A program made the translations under genes and the position numbers. A DNA stretch of 64,000 nucleotides from Galbibacter orientalis DSM 19592 (GTDB lineage Bacteria > Bacteroidota > Bacteroidia > Flavobacteriales > Flavobacteriaceae), in the NCBI RefSeq assembly GCF_000260115.1, contig NZ_JH651379.1:1802501-1866500 (forward strand). Reading direction: 5' to 3'. Of this stretch, positions 16,279 to 26,111 are shown piece after piece; the stretch's first letter is position 1, and each line of letters opens with the position of its first letter. Below the pieces are notes generated by a model. The model saw only the letters and a program-made list of their open reading frames with translations, did not search any database and had not been told where the DNA came from.

Positions 16279-18636
16279 TTAGAACCTATAAGCAATAGTT
16301 ATTCTTCCGTTTATGCCTGGTTCACTTTGCCAATACAGGTAATCTGCATACGCGGAACCAGAATATAGATATTCGTCTAAAATATTATTAATATTCAAAT
16401 TCACTCTAAAATGATCATTAGTCCAGAATAAGCCCCCATCCATTCTAAAATAGTTAGGTAATTCAGATTCATTATCGGCAGCCCATGCCCATGTAGCACG
16501 ATCTACTTGATACTGGTATCCAAGAGAAGCTCCAAATCCTTGTAATGCAGTTCCGGGTTGGAAGGTATAATTTACCCATCCATTGGTAATGTGTTTTGCG
16601 TGTCCTGCAACGCGAGTTCCTATATTTGTAGGATCGGTATCTTTTGTAATCTCTACATTAGTATTTGCGTAATTTAATACTACGTTAATAGCAGGAGAAA
16701 TCTGTCCTTGCATATCAAATTCAAAACCTTTAGACTGCACTTGTCCTGTTTGTGTTGAGAATCTGTAGTTTCCATTTTCATCTGTATGTTCTATATCTTG
16801 AACTAAATAATTGTTTTTAGTAATTTGATATACCGAAAAGCTTGTGTTAAGATTACCATTAAACCATTCTTTTTTCAATCCTCCTTCAATATCTGAGGAT
16901 TCTAATGGATCGAATTTCTTATTGTCATAGCTTTGTCCGTATTGTGGAGTGAAAGCCTCATCATACAAACCGTAAGCTGTAAATCCAGGTAATATTTCGA
17001 AATTTAGACCTATTCTAGGAGTTATTTTAGCATCTTGACTTTGACTTCCGTAAGCAAAAATAGAAGCATCGTTATAGCGTGCTGCTAGAGTTAAACGAAG
17101 ACGGTCTTTAAACATCCATAATTCATCTTGTAAATAAAACGCATTGTATTTATTTCCTTGGTAGTTTCCTTTCCCTCTTTCTTTTACAGATTGCGTTCTA
17201 TCAAATTCAGGATATACTGCATTTCCATATACAGGGTTGTAGATATTAAAAGGACCATTTACATCAAAAGTACCTCCTTGTCCCCAATCGGCCCAATATT
17301 GTAAATATCTATAATCAAAACCTCCCATTACTTTGTGCTTAATACTTCCTGTATTAAACTCTCCGTTAAAATAAACTTGGGCTAATTCGTTAGTACTTAC
17401 GGCATCCCAAATAGAAACACCTCTGTAGAAATCGCCATTTCCAGGAACAGAAGTAGGCCAAGCTGAAGATCCTTCTACCGTATAATCCATATACATATAT
17501 TGCCCTTGGATTGACCATTTGTCGTTAAAGTTATGTGTTACATTTGCTAAAATGCTTAATTCTACTATTTCAGATTGTGGGAAATCTTCATCTAAAAAAG
17601 TAAAATCTTGGTCTAAACTTCCAAAACCATCTTCTACTGGGGCAAATATGTATGCTGCTCCAGTTATTTGATCAGACTCTTGGTAAGTAAATTCAGTAGT
17701 AACAGATGTTTTATCAGAAATTTCATATTTAAGAGAAGGCACGATACTTAATCGACTACTTTCTTCGTACTCTCTAAAAGACTCGTTATTCTCATACATT
17801 CCATTCAAACGGTATTGTAGTTTTCCGTCTGTAGTTAAAGAACCACCAGAATCAAAAGTGCCTCTATAACTATTAAAGCTTCCAGCAGTAAAAGATATTT
17901 CGTTAATGCTCTCTTTTACAGGTTTTTTAGTAACAACATTGTAAAAACCTCCAGGCTCTCCAGCAGATAACATAAATCCAGCAGGACCTTTTACAAATTC
18001 TATGTTTTGCACCATAGACATATCTTCAGATAATGGTCCCCAAGGCAACTCTACATTCATTCCATTTCTAAAAGCAGGAAGCTTAAATCCACGCATATTA
18101 ATACGTGCAAAAGTTCCCCAATGTTCTATCATTTGAGCTCCACTCACGTTTCTAGTAACATTTTCCATCATACTAATTAAGTTTTGATTCTTGATTAGTT
18201 GATTGCTAATTATTTGAATGTTTTGAGGTAAATCCAAAACTTCTGTCTTTAAACGGAGGGAAGAAGATGGTTGTTTTACTAGGAAATCTGCATGCCCGTT
18301 TCCATTTACAACTACTTCATCTAAGGCTTCTGTAGATTCTTGAAGAACAATTGTTCCTAGCTGTGTAGTGTTGTCGTTTTGAACATTTACTTCAATTTCT
18401 TTACTAACAAAACCAATGTATTTTGCTACTAGGGTATAATTTCCAGCAGCTATAGCTTTTAAATTAAAAGCACCATTGTAGTTGGTTTCTGTCCCTTTGT
18501 TAGTATTTTTGAGCATTATATTAGCCATAGAAATTGGAGTGCCATTTTCTGTGGTAACTTTTCCTTTAATGTTTCCTTCTTGTGCATAGGAAAGCATTGA
18601 GAGTGCTAAGAATAAAATGGTAAATAGATGTTTCAT
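16279..18636 (-). CDS. TonB-dependent siderophore receptor 2
   Basis: A 785-residue outer-membrane receptor with a signal peptide (MKHLFTILFLALSMLSYAQ), a carboxypeptidase-regulatory-like domain (about 22-95; IKGKVTTENGTPISMANIML), a plug (about 125-240, with LPQNIQIISNQLIKNQNLIS, NMRGFKLPAFRNGMNVELPW and FVKGPAGFMLSAGEPGGFYN) and a barrel that ends INGRITIAYRF with the terminal Phe. The VKGPAGFML...GEPGGFYN block is the ferric-siderophore receptor pattern. It is divergent from the AraC regulator at 18719, so it is very likely that regulator's target. The remnant at 16159-16230 lies just downstream of its 3' end. Confidence 0.92.
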   Translation of the reverse strand: MKHLFTILFLALSMLSYAQEGNIKGKVTTENGTPISMANIMLKNTNKGTETNYNGAFNLKAIAAGNYTLVAKYIGFVSKEIEVNVQNDNTTQLGTIVLQESTEALDEVVVNGNGHADFLVKQPSSSLRLKTEVLDLPQNIQIISNQLIKNQNLISMMENVTRNVSGAQMIEHWGTFARINMRGFKLPAFRNGMNVELPWGPLSEDMSMVQNIEFVKGPAGFMLSAGEPGGFYNVVTKKPVKESINEISFTAGSFNSYRGTFDSGGSLTTDGKLQYRLNGMYENNESFREYEESSRLSIVPSLKYEISDKTSVTTEFTYQESDQITGAAYIFAPVEDGFGSLDQDFTFLDEDFPQSEIVELSILANVTHNFNDKWSIQGQYMYMDYTVEGSSAWPTSVPGNGDFYRGVSIWDAVSTNELAQVYFNGEFNTGSIKHKVMGGFDYRYLQYWADWGQGGTFDVNGPFNIYNPVYGNAVYPEFDRTQSVKERGKGNYQGNKYNAFYLQDELWMFKDRLRLTLAARYNDASIFAYGSQSQDAKITPRIGLNFEILPGFTAYGLYDEAFTPQYGQSYDNKKFDPLESSDIEGGLKKEWFNGNLNTSFSVYQITKNNYLVQDIEHTDENGNYRFSTQTGQVQSKGFEFDMQGQISPAINVVLNYANTNVEITKDTDPTNIGTRVAGHAKHITNGWVNYTFQPGTALQGFGASLGYQYQVDRATWAWAADNESELPNYFRMDGGLFWTNDHFRVNLNINNILDEYLYSGSAYADYLYWQSEPGINGRITIAYRF

Positions 18637-18660
18637 CTTTTAGATTAGTTATTTATATTT

Positions 18661-18718
18661 GGTCTAAATAAAGTTGAAGGCAAATTTAGAAAAGCAAACG
18701 CAGCATTAGTGACGCGAT
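18661..18718. promoter_or_regulatory. Shared control region between receptor 2 and its AraC-type regulator
   Basis: It contains GGTCTAAATAAA (18661-18672), a minus-strand TAAATTTG -7 element (complement of 18681-18688) and the block CATTAGTGACGCG directly before the regulator's start codon. All three recur in the same order and spacing upstream of receptor 1. The CATTAGTGACGCG block lies where an activator site upstream of the receptor promoter would be expected, so it is a candidate binding site of the AraC protein. Confidence 0.55.
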
Positions 18719-19705
18719 ATGGAAAAAAAAAGACGTGATTTTATTAATTGTGAATTAATCAATCTTTTAAAAGAAGAAAAGGGCTTTAAGGATATAATTG
18801 CTTTCAGTTCTTTATCGGAAAACGAATTTGATTATGAATATTCAGAATATAAATTACATCCTAAATATGGAAAGGGGTCTATTTTATATACAAAAATAGA
18901 TGGAGTTTCTATACATGCTAGCAATATAGAGCTTGAAAGAGATCTTGTTTTTTATGATGAATATCAAGAGGATGTTTTACAAATGTCTTATTTAATTGAT
19001 GGAGAAAAAATTATTTCATTACGAGGGAATACTGATATTTTAAATGAAAGTCAGGAATGCTATACTTCTAGAATTGAGCAATTTAAAGGCTATGTCCGTT
19101 TAACAGGAGGAAAGCCTTTTAGGGAAATTAGAATTACAATTCCGATAACGTATTTAAAAAAGCGAGGAATTACAGATATATCGGTTTTTAACTCTTTTAC
19201 AGATACAAATATAATCCAGCCCATAGCCAATAATATATTGTCTATTTTAATGAGTATGCAAGAGACCGAAATGAATGGTATTAGTAGGCGTTTGTATTTA
19301 GAGTCTAAAGTTATTGAGTTATTAGCAATACAAATAGAGCGCTATAAAAATGGTGTTGTAGCAAAAGTTGGAACGAGTCAGGATAAGATTTTGAAGAAAT
19401 TATATGCGGCTAAGCAATTGATGGAAGAAAATATCGATAAAAATTATTCTATTAAGGAAATGTCGAGGGTTTTAGCACTTAATGAATATGTTTTTAAAAA
19501 GGAATTTAAAAGAGTTTTTGGGTGCGCTATTAATGAGTATTATACAAAAGAGAAGATGAATAAAGCTTCCGATTTATTAATTGCAACACAACTTCCAATT
19601 TATGAAATAGCTGAAAAAATTGGATACAAAAATGCCACACATTTTAGTGCGGCATTTAAGCGTTTTTATAAGAAAACCCCTAAAAAATATAGGAGTAGTT
19701 TGTAG
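18719..19705 (+). CDS. AraC-family transcriptional regulator of the receptor locus
   Basis: A 328-residue regulator. The C-terminal part (about 222-326) is a typical AraC/XylS double helix-turn-helix: AAKQLMEENIDKNYSIKEMS...VFKKEFKRVFGCAINEYY followed by the second helix pair PIYEIAEKIGYKNATHFSAAF and the closing FKRFYKKTPKKYR. The N-terminal 200 residues are a beta-rich effector domain without a recognised name; PchR-type regulators that sense ferric siderophores share this size and arrangement. It is divergent from receptor 2 and tail-to-tail, without a gap, with the channel gene that ends at 19706. A truncated sister gene lies at 16159-16230. Confidence 0.88.
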   Translation: MEKKRRDFINCELINLLKEEKGFKDIIAFSSLSENEFDYEYSEYKLHPKYGKGSILYTKIDGVSIHASNIELERDLVFYDEYQEDVLQMSYLIDGEKIISLRGNTDILNESQECYTSRIEQFKGYVRLTGGKPFREIRITIPITYLKKRGITDISVFNSFTDTNIIQPIANNILSILMSMQETEMNGISRRLYLESKVIELLAIQIERYKNGVVAKVGTSQDKILKKLYAAKQLMEENIDKNYSIKEMSRVLALNEYVFKKEFKRVFGCAINEYYTKEKMNKASDLLIATQLPIYEIAEKIGYKNATHFSAAFKRFYKKTPKKYRSSL

Positions 19706-20896
19706 TTATTCCTCTTTGTTTGAAGGAGATTTAGATTTCATTTTTTGAAGAATTTCCTTAAAATGTTCGCCTGCAGCTTCTCTTCCTCCAAGCCCATAAC
19801 TTAAAGCAACTGTTACTGCCAATGCTCCAATAATAAAAGTAAAGGCAATTTCTACAATTTCGTTAGCTATGCCCATGGCTCTTAAGGAAATGGTAATGAA
19901 TAATGCTAAAGATGCAGCTCTAACAATTCCAGCAATAAAATTATTATTGTTTGATTTTGAAACCATATTATAAATAAGCAACGAGATGTAATTACCAATG
20001 GCTAGAATTAAAAGGCCAAAAATAATTTGTCCAGTAAGGGTTAGAATCTCATTTAAAATATAGGTAAGATGGTCTAATTGTAAAATTTCTACAGCAGTAA
20101 TAATTCCGAAGAAAACAATAAAAAAGTAACAAACATTAGATACTATTTTTGCTAATGATTGTTTTTCTCCTATGATTTTATGCAGCTGAATTTTTTCTGA
20201 TAGGCTGTCAAGTTTTAAGCTTTTAAGTAAATCTTCAATAAGGTTGGTAAGGTATTTTCCTCCCCAAATAAAAAGAACTAGAATGGCAGATGCTACTAAT
20301 ACTTCTCCGATTAAATTGGTAAATTTTAATAAAATGTTATTAGCAGGTTCCGATATGGATTTAATATTTAATGCATGGAAAGCTTGAATTAAAAAGGGTA
20401 CAAAAATTAAAATAAAGATTACTTTTTGAACAATATTAACAAGCATTTCTGTGTCTTTAAATCCTGTTTTATCTATCAATTTATCAAGAAATGATCCTCC
20501 TAAATTGATAAGGTTTGAAACGAATTTTGCTAATAAGTAACCGGCAAAAGCAATTAGGAATCCTGCAATAATACTCGGAATAAAACTTAAAATTTCGGCT
20601 ACCATATTTTCAAGCGGAGTAAGTACTTGACTTACGCCTAGTAGTTCCAGTACCACCATAATTACAATAATCATGATAACATAATAAAATATATTGCCTA
20701 AAAAAATGTTGGTATTGCCGAGGTCAGTTTTACTCAGAATTTTTTCATCCAAAGAAGTTTTCTTTAGTATTTTTATAACAACAGCTTTTACTCCACGAGC
20801 AATTAACCATCCAATAAATAAAACGATTATGGCTCCCAGAATACTGGGCATGAAACTTAAAATTTTCTCAGTAATTAAGTGTATAGTTTCTCTCAT
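19706..20896 (-). CDS. Mechanosensitive ion channel family protein (TM-helix repeat type)
   Basis: A 396-residue membrane protein composed of several MscS first-helix-like repeats: long hydrophobic helices beginning near residues 14, 66, 96, 157, 197, 256 and 286 (for example LSFMPSILGAIIVLFIGWLIARGV, ILSFIPSIIAGFLIAFAGYLLA, ILTLTGQIIFGLLILAIGNYIS), each followed by a short amphipathic stretch. The end (IGALAVTVALSYGLGGREAAGEH, about 357-379) is the conserved pore-lining-like signature of this subgroup (CmpX-type). A full MscS beta domain is absent, so channel function is by family only. Its stop codon touches the stop of the AraC gene. Confidence 0.85.
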   Translation of the reverse strand: MRETIHLITEKILSFMPSILGAIIVLFIGWLIARGVKAVVIKILKKTSLDEKILSKTDLGNTNIFLGNIFYYVIMIIVIMVVLELLGVSQVLTPLENMVAEILSFIPSIIAGFLIAFAGYLLAKFVSNLINLGGSFLDKLIDKTGFKDTEMLVNIVQKVIFILIFVPFLIQAFHALNIKSISEPANNILLKFTNLIGEVLVASAILVLFIWGGKYLTNLIEDLLKSLKLDSLSEKIQLHKIIGEKQSLAKIVSNVCYFFIVFFGIITAVEILQLDHLTYILNEILTLTGQIIFGLLILAIGNYISLLIYNMVSKSNNNNFIAGIVRAASLALFITISLRAMGIANEIVEIAFTFIIGALAVTVALSYGLGGREAAGEHFKEILQKMKSKSPSNKEE

Positions 20897-20968
20897 GTCA
20901 ATTATTTTTTAATTAATTGACAATATAGCAGAAAATATATTCTATTTCAAGTTAAATATACTATTATT

Positions 20969-21787
20969 TTAAAAATTATTTATGGTCTGTCTAATAGCAA
21001 TTAATTGATTTAAGAGGTTTTCTAGTAAGTCTAAATGGAGCATATTTGCTCCGTCACTTTTTGCATTTGCAGGGTCAAAATGAGTTTCCATAAATAAACC
21101 ATTTACACCTGCTGCAATTCCAGCTTTTGCAATAGTTCCAATCATTTCTGGACGTCCTCCCGTTACGCCACTGCTTTGGTTAGGTTGTTGTAGAGAGTGT
21201 GTAACATCTAATACAACAGGCGCATATTGTTTCATGGTTGGGATACCTCTAAAATCTACAATCATGTCTTGGTATCCAAACATAGTTCCGCGGTCTGTAA
21301 TTACAGCTTGTTCATTGCCGCAATCTAATACTTTTTGTACGGCATGCTGCATGCTTTCAGGACTCATAAATTGTCCTTTTTTTAAGTTGATGGTTTTTCC
21401 TGTATTGGCAGCAGCAACTACCAAATCGGTTTGGCGCACTAGAAAAGCTGGAATTTGTAAAACATCCACATATTCGGCAGCCATTTCAGCATCACTTATT
21501 TCATGAATATCTGTAACTGTGGGCACATTAAAAGTTTCAGAAACTTTTCTTAGTATTTTAAGTGCTTTTTCATCGCCAATTCCCGTGAAAGAGTCAATAC
21601 GACTACGATTAGCTTTTTTGAAACTTCCTTTAAAAACGTATGGAATTTGGAGTTTATCGGTAATAGCAACTGCTTTTTCTGCAATTCGCATTGCCATTTC
21701 TTCTCCTTCAATAGCACATGGACCTGCTAATAAAAAGAAATTGTTGCTATTTATATGTTTTATCTGTGGAATGTTCTCTAATTTCAT
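20969..21787 (-). CDS. kdsA: 3-deoxy-8-phosphooctulonate synthase
   Basis: A 272-residue cytosolic enzyme that joins phosphoenolpyruvate and arabinose-5-phosphate to make KDO-8-phosphate for the lipopolysaccharide core. The family motifs are clear: LAGPCAIE (20-27), KGSFKKANRSR (55-65), TDIHE (98-102), LQIPAFLVRQTDL (116-128) and the C-terminal GANMLHLDLLENL. The motif KANRS places it with KDO rather than DAHP synthases. A length of about 270-285 residues is usual. It is separated from typA by a 333-bp divergent gap that holds a hairpin repeat (21821-21872) and the typA promoter. Confidence 0.96.
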   Translation of the reverse strand: MKLENIPQIKHINSNNFFLLAGPCAIEGEEMAMRIAEKAVAITDKLQIPYVFKGSFKKANRSRIDSFTGIGDEKALKILRKVSETFNVPTVTDIHEISDAEMAAEYVDVLQIPAFLVRQTDLVVAAANTGKTINLKKGQFMSPESMQHAVQKVLDCGNEQAVITDRGTMFGYQDMIVDFRGIPTMKQYAPVVLDVTHSLQQPNQSSGVTGGRPEMIGTIAKAGIAAGVNGLFMETHFDPANAKSDGANMLHLDLLENLLNQLIAIRQTINNF

Positions 21788-21820
21788 GTGTTTATTTTAT
21801 TGTTTTTAACGGTCACATGG

Positions 21821-21872
21821 AACATCCAAATAATCATTTCAATGTGTGTCTAAAATTTAGACATGGATGTTT
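21821..21872 (+). repeat. 52-bp hairpin repeat, copy 1
   Basis: AACATCC...GGATGTT encloses an inner pairing of GTGTCTAAA with TTTAGACAT. The same 52-bp arrangement occurs at 56955-57006 with about 8 base changes, most of them at matching stem or loop positions. It sits in the kdsA/typA divergent gap. Confidence 0.75.
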
Positions 21873-22088
21873 CATTTCAATAAGAATTATAAAACAAAGA
21901 TACTCTTTTATGAAATAATTTGTTTGCTGATTAATTAAAGATTAATGAGATTTTCTTTATTTAGAATAAAGCATTGATACTTTGCTGGTTATAGATACGA
22001 TGGGAATTTGTTAAAACGATTGTAATGAGTTAATAATCAAATAATTAAATATTTTTGATTTTATGCTTCATCTAAAATAAATATACAT

Positions 22089-22096
22089 TACCTTTG
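22089..22096 (+). promoter_or_regulatory. -7 promoter element of typA
   Basis: TACCTTTG fits TAnnTTTG and lies 24 bp before the start codon. No good -33 TTG was found at the usual distance. Confidence 0.5.
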
Positions 22097-22120
22097 CGCC
22101 CTTAAAAGCGAGGGTATAAT

Positions 22121-23926
22121 ATGACTTCTATTAAAAACATAGCAATTATTGCGCACGTTGACCACGGAAAAACTACGTTGGTTGATAAAATAATGTATCA
22201 CTGTCAGTTATTTCGTGAAAACGAAAATACGGGAGATTTAATTCTTGATAATAACGATTTAGAGCGTGAGCGTGGAATTACCATTACGTCTAAAAATGTA
22301 TCTGTTATTTATAAGGACACAAAAATTAATATTATCGATACTCCTGGTCACGCCGATTTTGGTGGTGAGGTAGAGCGTGTTTTAAATATGGCCGATGGGG
22401 TTTTACTTTTAGTAGATGCTTTTGAAGGGCCAATGCCGCAAACGCGTTTTGTACTACAAAAAGCAATCGATTTAGGCTTAAAGCCATGTGTGGTTGTTAA
22501 TAAAGTAGATAAAGAAAACTGTACGCCAGAAGAAGTTCATGAAAAAGTATTCGATCTAATGTTCGAATTAGGGGCAGAGGAGTGGCAGTTAGATTTCCCA
22601 ACGGTTTATGGTTCAGCTAAAAATAACTGGATGAGTACCGATTGGAAAAATCAAACAGAAAACATAGAGCCATTGTTGGATATGGTTATTGAGCATATCC
22701 CAGCTCCAAAATTACCAGAAGGAAATACGCAAATGCTTATTACATCTCTAGATTTCTCTAGCTTTACTGGGCGTATTGCTATTGGGCGTTTAACTAGAGG
22801 AGAATTAAAAGCAGGGCAAAACATTTCGTTGGTAAAACGTGATGGTTCTGTAGTGAAAAATAAAATTAAAGAACTTCATGTTTTTGAAGGTCTTGGACGT
22901 ATAAAAGTAGACGAAATACAAACAGGAGATATCTGTGCAATTGTTGGATTAGAAGGTTTTGAAATTGGAGATACTGTAGCCGATTTTGAAAATCCTGAAG
23001 GTTTAAAAACTATTGCTATTGATGAGCCTACAATGAGTATGTTGTTTACAATTAACGACTCTCCTTTCTTTGGGAAAGATGGTAAATTTGTAACATCTCG
23101 TCATATTAAAGATCGTTTAAATAAGGAATTAGAAAAGAACTTAGCGCTTAGAGTTAATGAAACTGATAGTGCGGATAAATTCTTAGTTTTCGGGCGTGGG
23201 GTATTACACCTTTCAGTTTTGATTGAAACCATGCGTAGAGAAGGTTATGAGCTGCAAATTGGTCAGCCACAGGTTATTATCAAGGAGATTGATGGTGCAA
23301 AATGTGAGCCAATTGAAGAGTTGACTATAGATTTACCAGAAAGTGTTTCTGGAAAAGCTGTAGAAATGGTAACGCTTCGTAAAGGAGAAATGTTAAGTAT
23401 GGAACCTAAAGGAGACCGAATGAATATTGTATTTAATATTCCTTCAAGAGGTATTATTGGGTTACGTAACCAATTGCTTACTGCTACTGCTGGAGAGGCT
23501 ATTATGAATCACCGTTTCTTAGAATATCAACCATATAAAGGAGAAATTCCTGGAAGAAATAATGGGTCTTTGATTTCTATGGAGAATGGAAAAGCAATTC
23601 CTTATTCTATTGATAAATTACAAGATAGAGGGAAATTCTTTGTAGATCCAAATGAGGAAATTTATGAAGGGCAGGTTGTAGGTGAAAACTCTCGTAGTGA
23701 TGATATGACCGTTAATATTACTAAGACTAAAAAATTATCTAACGTACGTTCTTCTGGAGCAGATGATAAAGCGAAAATTGTTCCTGCAATAAAATTCTCT
23801 TTGGAAGAAGCTTTAGAATACATTCAAAAAGATGAGTATGTTGAGGTAACTCCAAAAACTATGCGTATCCGTAAGATTTATTTAAAAGAAACAGATCGTA
23901 AGCGTTTTGGAAAACAAATAGGATAA
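22121..23926 (+). CDS. typA: Ribosome-binding GTPase TypA/BipA
   Basis: A 601-residue translational GTPase. Motifs G1 AHVDHGKTT (11-19), the switch-[16 protein letters not shown] (73-86) and NKVD (127-130) are intact, followed by the EF-G-like domains and the TypA-specific C-terminal domain (about 480-601) with [16 protein letters not shown] (468-483). BipA acts on the 70S ribosome in stress, cold and assembly conditions. It has a -7 promoter element and a terminator, and appears monocistronic. Confidence 0.97.
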   Translation: MTSIKNIAIIAHVDHGKTTLVDKIMYHCQLFRENENTGDLILDNNDLERERGITITSKNVSVIYKDTKINIIDTPGHADFGGEVERVLNMADGVLLLVDAFEGPMPQTRFVLQKAIDLGLKPCVVVNKVDKENCTPEEVHEKVFDLMFELGAEEWQLDFPTVYGSAKNNWMSTDWKNQTENIEPLLDMVIEHIPAPKLPEGNTQMLITSLDFSSFTGRIAIGRLTRGELKAGQNISLVKRDGSVVKNKIKELHVFEGLGRIKVDEIQTGDICAIVGLEGFEIGDTVADFENPEGLKTIAIDEPTMSMLFTINDSPFFGKDGKFVTSRHIKDRLNKELEKNLALRVNETDSADKFLVFGRGVLHLSVLIETMRREGYELQIGQPQVIIKEIDGAKCEPIEELTIDLPESVSGKAVEMVTLRKGEMLSMEPKGDRMNIVFNIPSRGIIGLRNQLLTATAGEAIMNHRFLEYQPYKGEIPGRNNGSLISMENGKAIPYSIDKLQDRGKFFVDPNEEIYEGQVVGENSRSDDMTVNITKTKKLSNVRSSGADDKAKIVPAIKFSLEEALEYIQKDEYVEVTPKTMRIRKIYLKETDRKRFGKQIG

Positions 23927-23953
23927 TTCGCAAAGCGAAAAATTTATATAAAG

Positions 23954-23989
23954 AAGCGGATAGAGATTAAATCTTTATCCGCTTTTTGT
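23954..23989 (+). terminator. Terminator of typA
   Basis: AAGCGGATAGAGATT pairs with AATCTTTATCCGCTT (one wobble pair) and TTTTTG follows. It lies 27 bp after the stop codon. Confidence 0.85.
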
Positions 23990-24100
23990 TGTTTTAGAAT
24001 GATACTTTAATGTTTTTCTGACTTTGTAAAAAGGTATTTAGTATCAAGAAGATAAAACTTCGAGAAGCTTTTTTGAAAACATATAGCTGCTTTAGTCAGT

Positions 24101-24856
24101 TTATTGAGATTTTTCAGTAGCCAATTCTTTGGCTGCATAAGCGGCACCAATAATTCCAGCTTCGTTTAATGTTTCAGCTTGAATAGTAGGGACTTTCATG
24201 TCTAAATATTCTTCAAATTCTTCAAAATATTTACTTCCTCCGCCGCCAATAATAAATAAATCAGGACAAAGAATTAAATCAACATAGTTTAAGAATTTAT
24301 TAAAACGCTTACCCCATTTTTTAAAACTCATGTTTTTATTCTTTCGAACAGAGTTGGCAGCATATTTTTCTACATTTTTATATTTTTTGTAGTACATCTG
24401 TCCTAGTTCAAAATTCGGAATTAATTGTCCGTTGTAAAATGCACCACACCCCAAGCCAGTTCCTACCGTAATAATTAGAACGAATCCTTTTTTACCTTTT
24501 CCAGCACCAAAATTCATTTCGGCAATTCCAGCCACATCAGCATCATTGGCAACTATAAACGGGAGTCCTGTTTCGTTTTCAAATAATTCTTCAGCATTTA
24601 CGCCTACCCATTTCTTGTGTAGATTACTTTCAGTAAGAGCTACACCATTTTTAATAGCTGTAGGGAAGCCGCAACCTACTGGTCCGTTCCATTTAAAATG
24701 AGCAACAATCTTTTTTATTACGGCAGCCATGGCGCCAGGGGTGGCTGGCCTTGGAGTTTCTATTCGGAAACGCTCCGTTAATAATTCGCCCTTTTCTATG
24801 TCTACAATGGCTCCTTTCATTCCAGATGCACCAATGTCTATACCTAAAATTTCCAT
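24101..24856 (-). CDS. ROK-family polyphosphate glucokinase-like kinase
   Basis: A 251-residue sugar kinase of the ROK/PPGK type. The phosphate-binding motif is [17 protein letters not shown] (3-19); the sugar-binding region has [18 protein letters not shown] (103-120) and the second phosphate motif [12 protein letters not shown] (128-139). The adenosine motif is [10 protein letters not shown] (near 202-211). Polyphosphate/ATP glucokinases (PpgK) of similar length have the same order of motifs, so phosphorylation of glucose by polyphosphate or ATP is likely, but substrate cannot be decided from sequence. No ROK zinc-binding Cys cluster is seen, as usual for PpgK. Confidence 0.8.
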   Translation of the reverse strand: MEILGIDIGASGMKGAIVDIEKGELLTERFRIETPRPATPGAMAAVIKKIVAHFKWNGPVGCGFPTAIKNGVALTESNLHKKWVGVNAEELFENETGLPFIVANDADVAGIAEMNFGAGKGKKGFVLIITVGTGLGCGAFYNGQLIPNFELGQMYYKKYKNVEKYAANSVRKNKNMSFKKWGKRFNKFLNYVDLILCPDLFIIGGGGSKYFEEFEEYLDMKVPTIQAETLNEAGIIGAAYAAKELATEKSQ

Positions 24857-25038
24857 CTATTATATTTTTCTTATTATGATAGCTTTTGATGTAAAAATAA
24901 TAGATTGTTAGAATTATTCCATGTTTTTTGAATATTTTGTAAAAATAAATCTACTTTTAAGGTATATTTATTATAAAAAGTTAAAGTATGTGTCTTTAGC
25001 TTATTAGGTAAAAGGGGGAGTAATTTATTAAATTAGAT

Positions 25039-25272
25039 ATGGGATTTATAGATACATCTATCACAGAATTAATAGGTTATGTGGCTTCATTAGGGATATT
25101 ACTCTCTTTTTTTATGAAAGAAATAACCAAACTCAGAATAGTAAATTCTATAGGATGTATTTTTTTTGTAATCTATGGGATTATGTTGCCTTCTATTCCA
25201 ATAATTATTACAAATGCAGCTATTTTAGGGGTTAATTTCTATTATTTGTTTGTTAGGAAGGTGAAAAGTTGA
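25039..25272 (+). CDS. Small YgjV-like inner-membrane protein
   Basis: A 77-residue membrane protein with three hydrophobic helices (ELIGYVASLGILLSFFM, LRIVNSIGCIFFVIYGIML, IPIIITNAAILGVNFYYLF). The pattern GYVASLGILLSF...LRxxNSIGCIFFVIYG matches the YgjV/Imp-YgjV type family of unknown function, here as a short form. It has no obvious operon partner; ftsE at 25428 is convergent. A fragment of the complex repeat (25284-25424) fills the space between them. Confidence 0.7.
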   Translation: MGFIDTSITELIGYVASLGILLSFFMKEITKLRIVNSIGCIFFVIYGIMLPSIPIIITNAAILGVNFYYLFVRKVKS

Positions 25273-25283
25273 TTTGTAGTGTT

Positions 25284-25424
25284 CGGTTGGCAGTAACAGT
25301 AAACAGTGTTTAGTATGCAGTTTTTTGTTAGTAACAACGTAACTTTTTCCCCAGAAACAATAAAAATCTTTATTCTTGTCTCCTTTAACTCATTAACTTT
25401 TTACTTTACAAACTTCCGCCTTAA
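25284..25424 (-). repeat. Complex repeat block D (short, inverted fragment)
   Basis: The minus strand reads CGGAAGTTTGTAAAGTAAAA then GTTAATGAGTTAAAGGAG and ends in CACTGTTTACTGTTACTGCC. The first modules are the ones seen on the plus strand at the start of block A (about 241-275) and in blocks B and C. This is a single partial unit between two convergent genes. Confidence 0.7.
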
Positions 25425-25427
25425 AAA

Positions 25428-26111
25428 CTAAACATTCTTCTGCACTACTTCAAATACCTTGCTACCGTCGCATTTTAGTGTTTTAGAAGGGAATTTTAAG
25501 AGCAGTGCATAATCGTGGGTAGCCATTAAAATAGTTCGTCCATTTTTGTTGATATCCTGTAGAACCTTCATTACTTCAACACTGGTTTGCGGATCTAAGT
25601 TTCCAGTAGGCTCGTCGGCAAGGATAAGTTCTGGGTCGTTTAGCAAAGCCCTTGCTATAGCTACACGTTGTTGCTCACCTCCAGATAATTGATGCGGGAA
25701 TTTAAAGCCTTTTGTAGCCATTCCTACTTTGGTAAGGACTTCGTCTATTCTAGAAGTTATTTTATTTTTATCTGTCCATCCAGTAGCTTTGAGTACAAAT
25801 AATAAATTATCGTTGATAGTTCTGTCTGGAAGTAATTTAAAATCTTGAAAAACAATTCCTAATTTTCTTCTTAAAAAAGGAATGTCTTTTTCTTTTAAAG
25901 TGCGAAGGTCGTATTCAACAATGTTTCCCGACCCTTGGGTTAGCGGAAGATCTCCATAAAGTGTTTTCATAAAACTACTTTTCCCACTCCCAGTTTTCCC
26001 GATTAAGTAAACAAATTCTCCTTCTGAAATACTAAGATTGATTTCACTTAAAACCAAATTTTCTTTTTGATAAATAGCAACGTCTCTTAGCTCTAAAATT
26101 ACTTCACTCAT
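25428..26111 (-). CDS. ftsE: Cell-division ABC transporter ATP-binding protein FtsE
   Basis: A 227-residue ABC ATPase. Walker A is GKTGSGKSS (38-46), the Q-loop is VFQDFKLLPDRT (91-102; FKLLP is characteristic of FtsE), the signature LSGGEQQRVAIARALL (about 142-157), Walker B LILADEPTGNLD and the H-loop MATHD. FtsE pairs with the membrane protein FtsX at the septum to activate peptidoglycan hydrolases. No ftsX lies next to it here; in Bacteroidota ftsX is often located elsewhere. Confidence 0.9.
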   Translation of the reverse strand: MSEVILELRDVAIYQKENLVLSEINLSISEGEFVYLIGKTGSGKSSFMKTLYGDLPLTQGSGNIVEYDLRTLKEKDIPFLRRKLGIVFQDFKLLPDRTINDNLLFVLKATGWTDKNKITSRIDEVLTKVGMATKGFKFPHQLSGGEQQRVAIARALLNDPELILADEPTGNLDPQTSVEVMKVLQDINKNGRTILMATHDYALLLKFPSKTLKCDGSKVFEVVQKNV

